A DNA stretch of 64,000 nt from Flavobacterium sp. (GCA_023251135.1 JAHEZJ010000003.1:1-64000); one strand, 5' to 3'. Shown: positions 8,032 to 18,565, counted from the stretch's first letter. Notes: generated by a model from the sequence alone, not told the origin. Numbers and translations are program-made.

Positions 8032-11000
8032 ATGAAATTATTAACCCAAAAAAGCCCCGGAGATTTTAGGCTAAAAGATCTTACCGGTACAGAGATTAAA
8101 CTCACACTTTTTTTAGTATTCGTTTTTACTGTTCAGGTTTCAGCGACCTCAACCGTAAAAATAAATCGCAGAAATGATATTGCATTCGTTTTTGAAAAAA
8201 CAGTGAAGGGTAAAGTGACAGATCAAAACGGACTTCCAATAGCCGGAGCAAATGTTGTTGTAAAAGGAAGTCGTACCGGAGTACAAACAGATGCAGACGG
8301 AAGTTTTGCCATTACTGTTGCTGATAATGTGACCAAACTAATCGTTTCCTACATTGGTATGGAAGATCAGGAAATAACTATTGGAACCTCACCTATAAAA
8401 GTCGTTATGAAAGAGGTAGGCCAAAAATTAGAAGAAATAGTTATAGGATACGGAAAAGCCAAGAAAAAAGACCTTACCGGTTCTGTAAGTTCTATTGGCA
8501 AAGACAATTTAAATTTAGGCGGAACCATTACCAACGTTGGCCAGGCCTTACAAGGTCGTGCTTCAGGCGTTCAGGTACAGCAAAACAGTTATGCTCCTGG
8601 GACAAATCCTTCCATTGTTATTAGGGGTGGAAACTCTCTTAACAACTCTAATTCTCCTTTGTATGTGGTAGACGGTTTCATCACCAATACCGGAGCCTCG
8701 ATAAGTCCAAATGATATTGAGAACATTCAGATTTTAAAAGATGCTTCTTCTACTGCTATTTATGGTTCGAGAGGTGCTAATGGGGTTATCCTGATTACCA
8801 CCAAAAAAGGAAAATTAGGAAAAATGCAGATCGAAGCTGAAATCTCAGATGGTTTTCAAAACATCATCAAAGAACCTTCGCTTATCAACGGACAACAATA
8901 TGCCGATATTCAAAATGCAATCGCAAAGGAAAATGGCCGACCGCCCGTTTTTTCTTCCGATTTCCCTGTCGCCAATACCAACTGGTTTAAGGCCGCAACA
9001 CGTCCCGGAGAAGTCATAAACAGAACCATTACCTTTAGTGGAAGTGATAAAACGTCTAAATTTTTTCTTTCCGGAAACTACCTCAAACAAACCGGAGCTA
9101 TCGAAAATACTGATTTTAAAAGATACAGTGTGAGAATGGGTGGCGAAAAAAGATTTAATGACCGCTTGAATGTAGGGACTAACATTTACGGAGCTGCCAG
9201 CGAAGGAAACAACAGCGATTTTGGAGATAACATCCTATCGCCAATGTTTTCGATCCAGACTGCTCCACCAACCATTCCGATTTACAATCCTGACGGATCG
9301 TATTACAAATTTCAGGGAAAAGATAATGCCCTAGCCCTTTTATTAGAGCCAACCGATCATATCATAAACAGATTGGTTAACGGGAATATGTTTCTGGACT
9401 ACGAGATCATTAAAGGACTGACCTATCATTTTGGAGCCGGTGCCGAATGGCAGGAAAACATCGAGGGAAAATATACCCCAAGAACACTGGTTGCCGGAGC
9501 GGCTTTGAAGGGATCCGGTTCTGAGGAAAACAAAACCTATTTTAGATGGAGCACTGATCAATATCTGACTTATAAATTCAATATAAACGAACATTCTATC
9601 AGTGCCATGATTGGAACTTCTAATCAGAAAGACACTTATGAATTTTTAAAAGCGGCAGGTACGGGCTTTTCTAACGATGTGTTAACCTATCACAACCTTG
9701 ATGCCGCAGCGGTTTATTTGAAACCCGAAACAGAAAAAATCGAAACGAAACTGACTTCTTATTTCGGAAGGCTAAATTATTCTTTTAACGATCGATACCT
9801 GGCTGCTTTCACCTTAAGAAGAGACGGCTCATCCCGTTTTGGAAGTAATAATTCCTATGGTACTTTCCCATCGGGAGCCGTAGCCTGGAAAATATCGAAC
9901 GAGTCTTTTATGCAAAACTCCAAAACGATCTCCGATCTTAAATTAAGAGTGAGTTATGGTGTTACGGGGGCAGACGGTATTGGAGATTATGCTTTTATGC
10001 CTACCTTAAAAGCCTGGGGAGTAACGATTGGAGATGGAAATTTTTCTAATGGTACTGAACCTGCCAACTTATCCAACAAAGATTTAAAATGGGAACAAAC
10101 TACTCAAACCGATATTGGTTTAGATATGGGCCTTTTTAATGACAGAATAACGGCCACAATTGATGTCTATAAAAAAAGAACTACCGATGCGCTTCTTAGA
10201 GTTCCAATTGGTGGCTGGTGGGGTTTTAGTACGCAGACCATCAATTCGGGAGTTATTGACAATAGAGGTATTGAACTAGGAATTACCAGTACCAATTTCA
10301 GAAACGATAATTTCTTGTGGACTACCTCTTTAAACCTTGCTTACAACAAACAGGAAGTAGTTTCACTTGCCGATAATGTTGCCATTATCAGCCAAAACAC
10401 CTCTAACCCAAGCGGAACGGTTTCGGGACGAGAATTTACAAGACTGGAACCGGGCAAAGAAATGGGGTTACTCTATGGTTTTAAATATGCCGGGGTTATC
10501 AAAACGGGAGAAGTATATGCGCCGCAGCCCTTGTCTAAACCAGGAGATCCAAAATATGAGGATTTAGATGGCGATGGAGCAATAACAGCAGCAGACAGGG
10601 CTTATTTAGGAAATTCTACTCCGCATTATACAGTTGGTTTCAATAATGACTTTAAAATAGGAAACTTCGATCTGAACATCTTTTTTCAGGGCGCTTTTGA
10701 TTATTCGGTTTACAACATGACCAAAATGGTTGGAGAATCAACCACCAGTACCGATGCATTAAACCGATGGGTGGCGGGTACCAATGAAAATACGGATATT
10801 CCAAGAGACGGTTATTACAAAAGTACTTACGGAAGTTACGTCAATTCAAAATTTGTCGAAGAGGCTTCTTACCTGCGTCTAAAAAATCTTTCAATTGGAT
10901 ACTCTATTCCCGAAAGTGTTTTAAAACCGGTTAAATTCATAGACAATATCAGAGTATATGCTATTGGGCAGAACCTGCTGACGATTACAAAATATTCCGG

Positions 11001-11130
11001 AAATGATCCTGAGGTAAACGGACATTACACTAACGATACTACCAAACAGAACTTAGGAGGAGGAATTGATTTCAATTCATTCCCGGCTTCACGAACCATC
11101 ATTCTGGGTATTAAGGTTGCCATTCATTAG
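8032..11130 (+). CDS. SusC/RagA-family TonB-linked outer-membrane protein (PUL 1)
   Basis: This 1032-residue protein imports glycan fragments through the outer membrane with TonB energy. A hydrophobic export segment lies at about 23-38, a CarboxypepD_reg-like domain at 58-130 (KGKVTDQNGLPIAGANVVVKG region), a TonB-box-like LEEIVIGYGK at about 133-142, a plug domain at about 147-260 (SPLYVVDGFI, GSRGANGVILITTKKGK) and then the beta-barrel. The length is normal for SusC proteins. It is followed after 36 bp by its SusD partner and preceded by the operator-promoter module, so it is the first gene of PUL 1. Confidence 0.95.
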   Translation: MKLLTQKSPGDFRLKDLTGTEIKLTLFLVFVFTVQVSATSTVKINRRNDIAFVFEKTVKGKVTDQNGLPIAGANVVVKGSRTGVQTDADGSFAITVADNVTKLIVSYIGMEDQEITIGTSPIKVVMKEVGQKLEEIVIGYGKAKKKDLTGSVSSIGKDNLNLGGTITNVGQALQGRASGVQVQQNSYAPGTNPSIVIRGGNSLNNSNSPLYVVDGFITNTGASISPNDIENIQILKDASSTAIYGSRGANGVILITTKKGKLGKMQIEAEISDGFQNIIKEPSLINGQQYADIQNAIAKENGRPPVFSSDFPVANTNWFKAATRPGEVINRTITFSGSDKTSKFFLSGNYLKQTGAIENTDFKRYSVRMGGEKRFNDRLNVGTNIYGAASEGNNSDFGDNILSPMFSIQTAPPTIPIYNPDGSYYKFQGKDNALALLLEPTDHIINRLVNGNMFLDYEIIKGLTYHFGAGAEWQENIEGKYTPRTLVAGAALKGSGSEENKTYFRWSTDQYLTYKFNINEHSISAMIGTSNQKDTYEFLKAAGTGFSNDVLTYHNLDAAAVYLKPETEKIETKLTSYFGRLNYSFNDRYLAAFTLRRDGSSRFGSNNSYGTFPSGAVAWKISNESFMQNSKTISDLKLRVSYGVTGADGIGDYAFMPTLKAWGVTIGDGNFSNGTEPANLSNKDLKWEQTTQTDIGLDMGLFNDRITATIDVYKKRTTDALLRVPIGGWWGFSTQTINSGVIDNRGIELGITSTNFRNDNFLWTTSLNLAYNKQEVVSLADNVAIISQNTSNPSGTVSGREFTRLEPGKEMGLLYGFKYAGVIKTGEVYAPQPLSKPGDPKYEDLDGDGAITAADRAYLGNSTPHYTVGFNNDFKIGNFDLNIFFQGAFDYSVYNMTKMVGESTTSTDALNRWVAGTNENTDIPRDGYYKSTYGSYVNSKFVEEASYLRLKNLSIGYSIPESVLKPVKFIDNIRVYAIGQNLLTITKYSGNDPEVNGHYTNDTTKQNLGGGIDFNSFPASRTIILGIKVAIH

Positions 11131-11166
11131 TCGCAAAGCTTTTTTAGTAACATAAAATTTATTAAA

Positions 11167-12678
11167 ATGAAAAAATATACAATTATACTCCTCTTACTGA
11201 CAGCCGGGTTGCAATTTTCATGCAATGAGGATCTTGATCCTACCGTGTATAGCAGTTTGACCGATACAAATGGATTTCAAACCAAATCGGATGCTATTGC
11301 TTCTATTAATTCCATTTACGGAAGACTAAAAGGCCCTTCTGTGGGAGATAACTTTTCGTATTGGGCAACACGACATTTTGCTTTAACCGATATCGCTACA
11401 GATTTAGGGCATTGCCAATATGGCGGTGATCCGGGACAATTGTCTCTGGGGCTCTGGAATTCTGCCAATGGTTTGCTTCTGGAAGACTGGAATGCCATGT
11501 ACAAGCTAGTTGCCAACGCTAATTTTGCTATTTTTAACATTACCAAAATGAGCGGGATCACTGACGCAGAACGAACCCAGTTTATAGCCGAGGCCAAATT
11601 TTTAAGAGCTTCTGCTTACATGGATTTAACAGATGCATGGGGACCTGTTATTCTGGTAACAGAAGCCAACTTAGACAATCCAAACTATTTGGAGCAAACA
11701 CCACCCTCCACTGTTGAAACTATAGAGGCGCTTCTAATCAAAGATTTGAACGATGTCGCTGCCGTTTTACCGGTGAACTATAAGAAAAATGCAATCTATG
11801 AGAGTAATGACGTAGGACGTGCTACAAAAGGCGCTGCCTTAACCTTATTAGCAAAATTGTATTTGCGAAATCACGACTGGCAAAAAGTAGCTACCCTTAC
11901 ACAACAAGTCATGAACCTCAACGAATACAGCCTTTTTCCTTCCTATTTGGGATTGTTTAAAGAAAGTAACAAATGGTGCAGTGAAAACATCTTTTCTTCT
12001 CTTAGTGATGCTAATGTAAACGGAACCGAACTACTGAACCACTTTGGCCCGATAGACCATCCGGTTGTCGAAAACAGATGGCAGTACTACACCGTAAACT
12101 GGGATTTTTACAACACTTTTGGTGATGAAGACGATCGAAAAAAATGTTTCTTCCCGGAATTTATGGGTACTGATAAATTGCTGCACAAACAAGCACCTTC
12201 TTTAGGAGCTCAGCCCCCAAAAGGAGTATTCTATATGCCCGATGTATCAACCAGAAAATATGCCGACGATGAAACCACTACTTATTATGACGGTCACAGC
12301 GTAAACATATTGCGTTATGCAGATGTGCTATTAAGCAGAGCCGAAGCCTTAAACGAGATAAGCGGTCCAACTGCGGAAGCCATTGACCTTATCAATCTGG
12401 TAAAAGGAAGATCGCATGCCAAGCTACTGGTTTTATCCGATTACAATAAATCTTCTTTGAGAGATGCTATTTTACAGGAAAGAGGATGGGAATTATTTTA
12501 TGAAGGAAAACGCCGTCAGGACTTGATTCGAATGAATAAATTTGATGTACTGGTAAATGCCTATCATGTAAGAGTTGGAGAAACAGCACCAATCGTCATG
12601 CCGAAAAACAAATATTATACCTATCCACAAACTCAGGTGGACTTAAACCCTAATCTGAGCAACGCCGACAGACAATAA
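11167..12678 (+). CDS. SusD/RagB-family surface glycan-binding lipoprotein (PUL 1)
   Basis: The 503-residue protein has a lipoprotein signal ending LQFSC (Cys about 19), a SusD-like N-terminal region (FQTKSDAIASINSIYGRL) and the RagB/SusD C-terminal region with VNILRYADVLLSRAEALNEI and LRDAILQERGWELFYEGKRR, both hallmarks of the family. It caps the SusC barrel and captures glycan at the cell surface. A hairpin with a T tract follows directly, which may limit transcription into the genes behind it. Confidence 0.95.
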   Translation: MKKYTIILLLLTAGLQFSCNEDLDPTVYSSLTDTNGFQTKSDAIASINSIYGRLKGPSVGDNFSYWATRHFALTDIATDLGHCQYGGDPGQLSLGLWNSANGLLLEDWNAMYKLVANANFAIFNITKMSGITDAERTQFIAEAKFLRASAYMDLTDAWGPVILVTEANLDNPNYLEQTPPSTVETIEALLIKDLNDVAAVLPVNYKKNAIYESNDVGRATKGAALTLLAKLYLRNHDWQKVATLTQQVMNLNEYSLFPSYLGLFKESNKWCSENIFSSLSDANVNGTELLNHFGPIDHPVVENRWQYYTVNWDFYNTFGDEDDRKKCFFPEFMGTDKLLHKQAPSLGAQPPKGVFYMPDVSTRKYADDETTTYYDGHSVNILRYADVLLSRAEALNEISGPTAEAIDLINLVKGRSHAKLLVLSDYNKSSLRDAILQERGWELFYEGKRRQDLIRMNKFDVLVNAYHVRVGETAPIVMPKNKYYTYPQTQVDLNPNLSNADRQ

Positions 12679-12688
12679 TAGAAATCAG

Positions 12689-12733
12689 ATCAGGAACAGC
12701 GGGTTTTAAAATACCTGACTGTTCCTGATTTTT
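12689..12733 (+). terminator. Hairpin terminator/attenuator after susD
   Basis: ATCAGGAACAG (12689-12699) pairs with CTGTTCCTGAT (12719-12729), followed by TTTT. It sits between susD and the arylsulfotransferase-like gene and would lower downstream expression relative to susCD. Confidence 0.7.
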
Positions 12734-12780
12734 AACTATAAACAGTAGAACTTATCTGTTTCATAAAAGAAGCCTTTCAG

Positions 12781-14193
12781 ATGATTAAAAATGTAATAGC
12801 AAAAGGAGTTTTTATTTGGATCCTGCTTATTCTGGTAAGCTGTTCTAAAAATCAGGTCAATCCGATCAAAAACATCACTATTGGCACTCATGGTAATAAC
12901 GAATTGAAAATTCAAATCGATGTCACTACGAATGAAGATGTTCAGGTTTATGCAGAATACTGGCCGGATCAAAAAGGAATAAAAAACAAAATAACTTCTC
13001 CAATTTCAAAAGCAGGCGGCTCCCATTCTTTGGTGCTTTGCAACATTACTCCTGAAACCCATTATAGTTTTCAATTGATAACACTAAACGGCCCCGAAAA
13101 AGACAGCAGCAAAGTATATACCTTCAAATCCCGAAAATTACCGGAATGGCTGCAGAAACAATTCAAAGCAAACTGTCCGAAACCCGAACTGGTACCGGAA
13201 AATTTCAAAAAAGGATTTATGCTTTTGGCCAAAAGAGAAACACCGGGCGTTGCTTATATTGTAGATTATAAAGGCAATTTAAGATGGTATCATACTGTTG
13301 AAGGAACAGGTTTTAAAGTAACTCATTTTACCAAAGACCAAAGTATTATTGCTATACTGGGGAAAAATGATGAGCCTACGAGTTATGGAAGTGAGATACT
13401 CGAAATCAATTTACAAGGCGATACCCTAACCCATATCAAAAAAGGACAGGGCGATCTGAAACAGGTCATTCATCACGAGATCATCAAAAAATCGGCTAAC
13501 GAAATTGTGACCTTATTTGTAGACACGCGAATAACCGATTTAAGATCCATTGGAGGAAAACAAAAAGACACGATTAATGGTGACGGGATTCTGATTCTGG
13601 ATAAAAAAGGAAAACAACTTTGGAAATGGAGTGTTTTTGATGATTTAGATCCAATGAAAGACAAAAAACTACTCCAAACCAAAAAAGACTGGATGCACGC
13701 CAACAGTTTAAACTATGATAAAGACGGAAATTTTCTGATCTCCTTTTACAACAACGGTCAAATCTGGAAAATAGATGCCAAAACCGGAAAGGTAATCTGG
13801 AAATTGGGAAGAGGCGGAAATCTAAACCTGTCCAAAGACATCGATTTCTCTCAGGCGCATGCCGCACATATCAATCCCGAAGGCAGTCTGATGTTTTTTG
13901 ATAATGGAGTCGACAAAAAACAATCTTCTGTTTTTGCCCTCAAAGTAGATGAAAAAGCTAAAACCGTAAAACTGGATTTCCACATACAATTGCCAAAAGA
14001 CATTTACAACGACCGAATGGGAAGTGCCTATATGATTGATAAAGAAACCATTTTGGCCTGTTGTTCCAAAAGACATATTACTGTTTTGACCAATAAAAAA
14101 GGAGTTTTACTCTGGGCATTAGAATCTGAAATTCCGCCTTATCGGGTGCAATTCATTCCCGAAGAAAACTTAAAACCGTTTCTATTGAATTAA
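12781..14193 (+). CDS. Arylsulfotransferase (ASST)-like lipoprotein
   Basis: The 470-residue protein has a lipoprotein signal ending LVSC, an N-terminal beta-sandwich (about 30-120) and then a beta-propeller typical of aryl-sulfate sulfotransferases. Family-like histidines are visible at 231-232 (HHEI), 306 (DWMHANSLNYD) and 360/363 (QAHAAHINPEG), matching the pattern of active-site histidines in bacterial ASST. The enzymes move sulfate between aryl or alcohol groups without PAPS. Whether this one acts on sulfate or only shares the fold is unknown. It stands directly behind susCD, so the substrate may be part of the imported glycan. Confidence 0.75.
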   Translation: MIKNVIAKGVFIWILLILVSCSKNQVNPIKNITIGTHGNNELKIQIDVTTNEDVQVYAEYWPDQKGIKNKITSPISKAGGSHSLVLCNITPETHYSFQLITLNGPEKDSSKVYTFKSRKLPEWLQKQFKANCPKPELVPENFKKGFMLLAKRETPGVAYIVDYKGNLRWYHTVEGTGFKVTHFTKDQSIIAILGKNDEPTSYGSEILEINLQGDTLTHIKKGQGDLKQVIHHEIIKKSANEIVTLFVDTRITDLRSIGGKQKDTINGDGILILDKKGKQLWKWSVFDDLDPMKDKKLLQTKKDWMHANSLNYDKDGNFLISFYNNGQIWKIDAKTGKVIWKLGRGGNLNLSKDIDFSQAHAAHINPEGSLMFFDNGVDKKQSSVFALKVDEKAKTVKLDFHIQLPKDIYNDRMGSAYMIDKETILACCSKRHITVLTNKKGVLLWALESEIPPYRVQFIPEENLKPFLLN

Positions 14194-14201
14194 GGCAGTC
14201 T

Positions 14202-14331
14202 TGTCATTTCGACGGAGGGAGACTCGAGCGATAGCGAACAGGCGAAGCAAATCACATTCGCTAATCGACAAAGATTGGCTGTTTACTTTGCGGAGTTTAT
14301 AGTGCGATTTCTCCCTTCGGTCGAAATGACA
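14202..14331. repeat. Palindromic repeat, shortened right arm
   Basis: It starts TGTCATTTCGACGGAGGGAG and ends TTCGGTCGAAATGACA. The left arm keeps the AGCGAACAGGCGAAGCAAAT segment of the copy at 5930, but the right arm has lost its complement, leaving about 20 bp of pairing. The loop again has CGACAAAGATTGGC. Confidence 0.8.
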
Positions 14332-14360
14332 AAACAGGACGTATTAAAAAAATAAAAAAC

Positions 14361-15350
14361 ATGAAAAAAATAATTCTTATTGGTCTGTTTACAGCATTGC
14401 CAATTGTTGTTTTCAATTCGTGCAATACATCTAATTCACAGACATTAGCAAACAAAACTGCTGATGATGATTCGTATATTACCATTGACACCTCAAAAAT
14501 TCCGGACGATCAATTTGGAGAAGCTGTTCGTTATGGAAGAGAATTAATGCTAAAAACCGCTTACTACATTGGTCCGAATGGAATCAAAGGAAAATATTTG
14601 GGCAACAAGATGAACTGTACCAACTGTCATCAAAATGCGGGAACAAAACCTTACGCCTTCAATTTAATGTCTTCTCACGACAATTATCCACAGTACCGCG
14701 GCCGTGAAAATAAAGTCCTGACGCTTGCCGAAAGAGTCAACAATTGTATCATGCGTCCTCATTCGGGGAAACCGCTCCCACTCGACAGCAAAGAAATGGT
14801 CGCTTTTTTATCGTACTTCAAATGGATCAGCAAATTTGTTCCAAAAGATGGTGATTTCAAAGGAGCCAAAAACCTCGAAATTGAATTTCCGGATGTCGCT
14901 GCAAGCCCTGGAAGAGGAAAAGCACTTTATATCGAAAATTGCGCCCGCTGCCACGGAAACAATGGCGAAGGCCAATACAATGCCGACAAATCGGGTTACA
15001 CCTACCCGCCTCTATGGGGAGAATATGGTTATCAGCCCGGTTCAAGCATGCACAGAGTCATCAAACAGGCACAATGGCTAAAAAGCAATATGCCTTATGA
15101 CAAAGTCACTCCCGGAAAACCTTATCTTACAGACTTGCAGGCGCTGGATATTGCCGCCTATGTAAATGATGATTCCGTACACGACAGACCCAATCCTAAA
15201 ACATTCGATTATCCCAATAAAATGGGCAAACCTATTGATTATGCACACAGTCCTTTCAACGATCATTTTTCGGAACAACAACACAAATACGGCCCCTACA
15301 AACCCATAATCGCCTATTGGAAAAAAAATGGATGGAAAGCGGTATATTAG
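14361..15350 (+). CDS. Di-haem cytochrome c, TsdA (thiosulfate dehydrogenase)-like
   Basis: The 329-residue exported protein, with a lipoprotein-like signal (VFNSC), has two haem c motifs, CTNCH at 86-90 and CARCH at 194-198. Between them RVNNCIMRPHSGKPLP carries Cys129 in the position where TsdA-type enzymes have a cysteine haem ligand; this resemblance is from memory of the family. TsdA oxidises thiosulfate to tetrathionate or works in reverse. Its place in a glycan operon beside a sulfotransferase-like gene is unusual and hints at sulfur chemistry, but another redox role is possible. Both flanking gaps contain repeat sequences, so the gene may be a later insertion. Confidence 0.75.
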   Translation: MKKIILIGLFTALPIVVFNSCNTSNSQTLANKTADDDSYITIDTSKIPDDQFGEAVRYGRELMLKTAYYIGPNGIKGKYLGNKMNCTNCHQNAGTKPYAFNLMSSHDNYPQYRGRENKVLTLAERVNNCIMRPHSGKPLPLDSKEMVAFLSYFKWISKFVPKDGDFKGAKNLEIEFPDVAASPGRGKALYIENCARCHGNNGEGQYNADKSGYTYPPLWGEYGYQPGSSMHRVIKQAQWLKSNMPYDKVTPGKPYLTDLQALDIAAYVNDDSVHDRPNPKTFDYPNKMGKPIDYAHSPFNDHFSEQQHKYGPYKPIIAYWKKNGWKAVY

Positions 15351-15499
15351 ACGGTTAATTGTTTAACCGTTTAATTGTTTGTGGTTTGTGGTTTGAAACC
15401 CTAACTCTAAAACATAAAACATTTGTAGCTTATCCTCTATAACCATAACTCATAACTAACATTTCACATTTCACAGATAACATCTCACATAATAAGACA

Positions 15500-18400
15500 A
15501 TGAAAACAAACCTAAAAAACAAACCCATTTTGAGTAGACTATTGATACTGTGCCTTTTCGTTTTCAGTATTTCGTTAACTGCACAAATAAAATATTCTGA
15601 CGGTAACGACAGTTGGAATCCGAACCTATTAGGAAACCATCGTGTTGCCGTAACCTTTACCGGCACCGGAGATGTTGCCAAAACCACGATCGAATGGCGC
15701 AGAAGAGACGAAAAACCCGAACTGAAAAAAATCATTGTTCAGGATGCTTCAGGCAAAACCATTGAAAACATTAAAACAACCAACATCAACAGAGAAAGAG
15801 GTACTATTTTCTTTGAACCTGTTTCGGGAAAAGGAACTTATTATGTGTATTACCTACCCTACATTGACGAAGGCGATGCCAATTACCCAAAAGGCGTTTA
15901 TGCCAAAGCCGAAGATAAAGCAGCTGCAACCTGGCTTGCCAAAATCAAACCCAATCTGGCCGATAATTGTACGGTAAACGAAATTCAGAGTGTAAATGCT
16001 TTCAACAGTTTCTACCCGATGGAAGTCATTGCAACTGCGGCCGAAACTAAAGATCTTATTGCGAAAAACAGCGGCAATTCCTTTCTGGTATTCCCCGAAG
16101 ACCGAATGTATTCGATCCGAATGAAAAATGATTTACCACAAAGATGGATTCAAAAAGGAGTTCAAAACACTTTTTCAGACACGGCTCTAAGAGGCGAATA
16201 TCTGGCCTTTCAATTGGGGGTTTATGCTTTACAAAATATTGACAACTTAAAAGTTACCTTTTCAAATCTGATCAGTTCTACAGGAGCCATCATCGAATCA
16301 AAATACATCAACTGTATCAATACGGATGGGACTAAATACGACGGATCGGTTTTTGCCAATACAGTTTCGGTTTCAAAAGGAAAAGTACAGGCGATGTGGT
16401 GCGGAATCGATGTTCCTCAAACTGCCGCTGCCGGAACATACAGTGGAAAAGCGATTGTAACGGCCGACGGAAAGTCGAAAGAAATTGTGCTTCAGATCAC
16501 CGTAAAAAATGAAATAACGCAAAACGGAGGTATCGATTTCCCTGAGAAAATGACCCGTTTAAAATGGTTGAATTCTACATTAGCACAGGAAAATACAGTT
16601 ATTGCGCCTTATACCCCACTAACGGTTAAAGATTCAGAGATCTCTTTATTGGGCAGAAAATTAATTTTAGGTTCAAACGGTTTTCCTGCACAGATTCAAA
16701 CCTATTTTACGCCCGAAATGACAAGCGTTGGTACAAAAGCCAATGACATTTTAAGCAGCCCGCTAGCTTTTCATTTTCTGGATGCATCCGGTAAAGAATC
16801 GCTGCAATGGAAAAACACAGGGCTCAAGTTTCTGAAAAAAGAAAGCGGAACTGTTTCCTGGGAAAGTGTTTCTACTTCAAAATCACTTCAAATGGAAGTA
16901 AATGCTGCCTTAGAGTTTGACGGATTTTTATCCTATACCGTAAAAATCACAGCCCTTGAAGATGTTGCTTTTAGCGATATTAACTTCCACATGCCTCTTC
17001 AGCCTACTTCTGCAAAATACATGATGGGATTGGGTCAAAAAGGAGGTGATCGTTCGGCTACATTCGACTGGAAATGGGATGTTGCTCATAAAAATCAGGA
17101 TGGAGCATGGATTGGAAATGTAAATTCGGGATTGCAATTTTCTTTGCGTGATGAAAAATACAGCCGTCCGTTAAACACCAACTTCTATTTACAAAAACCA
17201 CTATTGCTACCCACTTCCTGGGGCAATGAAAACAAAGGCGGAATCACGATTATCCCTAATCCAAAATCAGTTTTGGTCAATGCCTATAGCGGAGCCCGAA
17301 ACATGAAAAAAGGCGATGTTTTGTACTATAATTTCAATTTACTCATCACTCCTTTTCATACCCTAAACACCGATTTTCAATGGGATACTAAGTTTTATCA
17401 CAAATACAGCGATATCGACACTATTGCAAAAACCGGAGCAACGGTAATCAATATTCACCACGCCAACGCCATCAATCCGTACATCAACTATCCTTTCATT
17501 GAATTTAAAAAAATGAAAAGTTATATCGATGAAGCCCATGAAAAAGGATTAAAAGTGAAGATTTACAACACTGTCAGAGAGGTTTCCAACAAAGCTTACG
17601 AGACTTTTGCTTTAAGAAGTTTAGGACATGAAATTTACTCTCCGGGTAAAGGAGGTGGATTCTCCTGGTTACAGGAACATGTGGGAGACGATTATATTGC
17701 AGCCTGGTTTGTACCTGAAATTAAAGATGCAGCCATCGTAAACAGCGGTATGAACCGTTGGCACAACTATTATGTAGAAGGAATGAACTGGCTGACACAA
17801 AATGTGGGCATCGACGGCGTTTATCTTGATGATGTGGCTTTTGACAGAATTACGATGAAACGAATCAAAAGAGTACTTACAAAAGACGGACATCCGGGAA
17901 TCATCGACCTGCACAGTGCCAATCAATACAATAAAAGTGACGGATTTAACAACAGCGCCAATTTGTATATGGAGCATTTTCCGTACATCAACAAACTGTG
18001 GTTTGGAGAATATTTTGACTACGAAAAAAACAATCCCGACTTTTTCCTGACAGAAGTAAGCGGAATCCCTTTTGGATTGATGGGCGAAATGTTACAAGAC
18101 GGAGGAAATCCGTGGAGAGGAATGGTATACGGAATGACCAACAGAATGCCATGGAGTCACAATGCCGACCCAAGACCAGTGTGGAAATTATGGGATACTT
18201 TTGGTATTAAAGGTTCGGAAATGATTGGCTACTGGAGTGAAAACTGTCCGGTAAAAACAACAAACGATAAGGTACTGGCAACGGTTTACAAAAAAAACGG
18301 AACTGCTTTAATCTCTATCGCAAGCTGGGCTGATACCGATGTAAAAGTGAAACTACTTATCGACTGGAAAAAATTAGGAATCAACCCGGCAAAAGCAACC

Positions 18401-18505
18401 ATAACCGCTCCCGAAGTATTGAATTTTCAACCGGCACAAACCTTTACAGCAAAAGACGAAATACCGGTATCAAAAGGAAAAGGATGGCTGTTGATTGTGA
18501 AATAA
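15500..18505 (+). CDS. Secreted GH123-like (DUF6067-type) glycoside hydrolase
   Basis: The 1001-residue protein has a signal peptide (cleavage near SLTAQ, about residue 28), N-terminal beta-sandwich domains and a C-terminal TIM-barrel-like part with the repeated DTIAKTGATVINIHHAN and GIDGVYLDDVAFDRI (about 771-784). This architecture fits the large secreted proteins annotated DUF6067 and related to GH123, whose characterised members are beta-N-acetylgalactosaminidases. I do not see a clear Asp-Glu catalytic pair, so activity is uncertain. It is expected in the periplasm or at the cell surface. Confidence 0.65.
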   Translation: MKTNLKNKPILSRLLILCLFVFSISLTAQIKYSDGNDSWNPNLLGNHRVAVTFTGTGDVAKTTIEWRRRDEKPELKKIIVQDASGKTIENIKTTNINRERGTIFFEPVSGKGTYYVYYLPYIDEGDANYPKGVYAKAEDKAAATWLAKIKPNLADNCTVNEIQSVNAFNSFYPMEVIATAAETKDLIAKNSGNSFLVFPEDRMYSIRMKNDLPQRWIQKGVQNTFSDTALRGEYLAFQLGVYALQNIDNLKVTFSNLISSTGAIIESKYINCINTDGTKYDGSVFANTVSVSKGKVQAMWCGIDVPQTAAAGTYSGKAIVTADGKSKEIVLQITVKNEITQNGGIDFPEKMTRLKWLNSTLAQENTVIAPYTPLTVKDSEISLLGRKLILGSNGFPAQIQTYFTPEMTSVGTKANDILSSPLAFHFLDASGKESLQWKNTGLKFLKKESGTVSWESVSTSKSLQMEVNAALEFDGFLSYTVKITALEDVAFSDINFHMPLQPTSAKYMMGLGQKGGDRSATFDWKWDVAHKNQDGAWIGNVNSGLQFSLRDEKYSRPLNTNFYLQKPLLLPTSWGNENKGGITIIPNPKSVLVNAYSGARNMKKGDVLYYNFNLLITPFHTLNTDFQWDTKFYHKYSDIDTIAKTGATVINIHHANAINPYINYPFIEFKKMKSYIDEAHEKGLKVKIYNTVREVSNKAYETFALRSLGHEIYSPGKGGGFSWLQEHVGDDYIAAWFVPEIKDAAIVNSGMNRWHNYYVEGMNWLTQNVGIDGVYLDDVAFDRITMKRIKRVLTKDGHPGIIDLHSANQYNKSDGFNNSANLYMEHFPYINKLWFGEYFDYEKNNPDFFLTEVSGIPFGLMGEMLQDGGNPWRGMVYGMTNRMPWSHNADPRPVWKLWDTFGIKGSEMIGYWSENCPVKTTNDKVLATVYKKNGTALISIASWADTDVKVKLLIDWKKLGINPAKATITAPEVLNFQPAQTFTAKDEIPVSKGKGWLLIVK

Positions 18506-18565
18506 GTGAGATGTGAAATGTAAGATGTGAAATAACATCCATTTCATAACGATTACCCCTCTATT

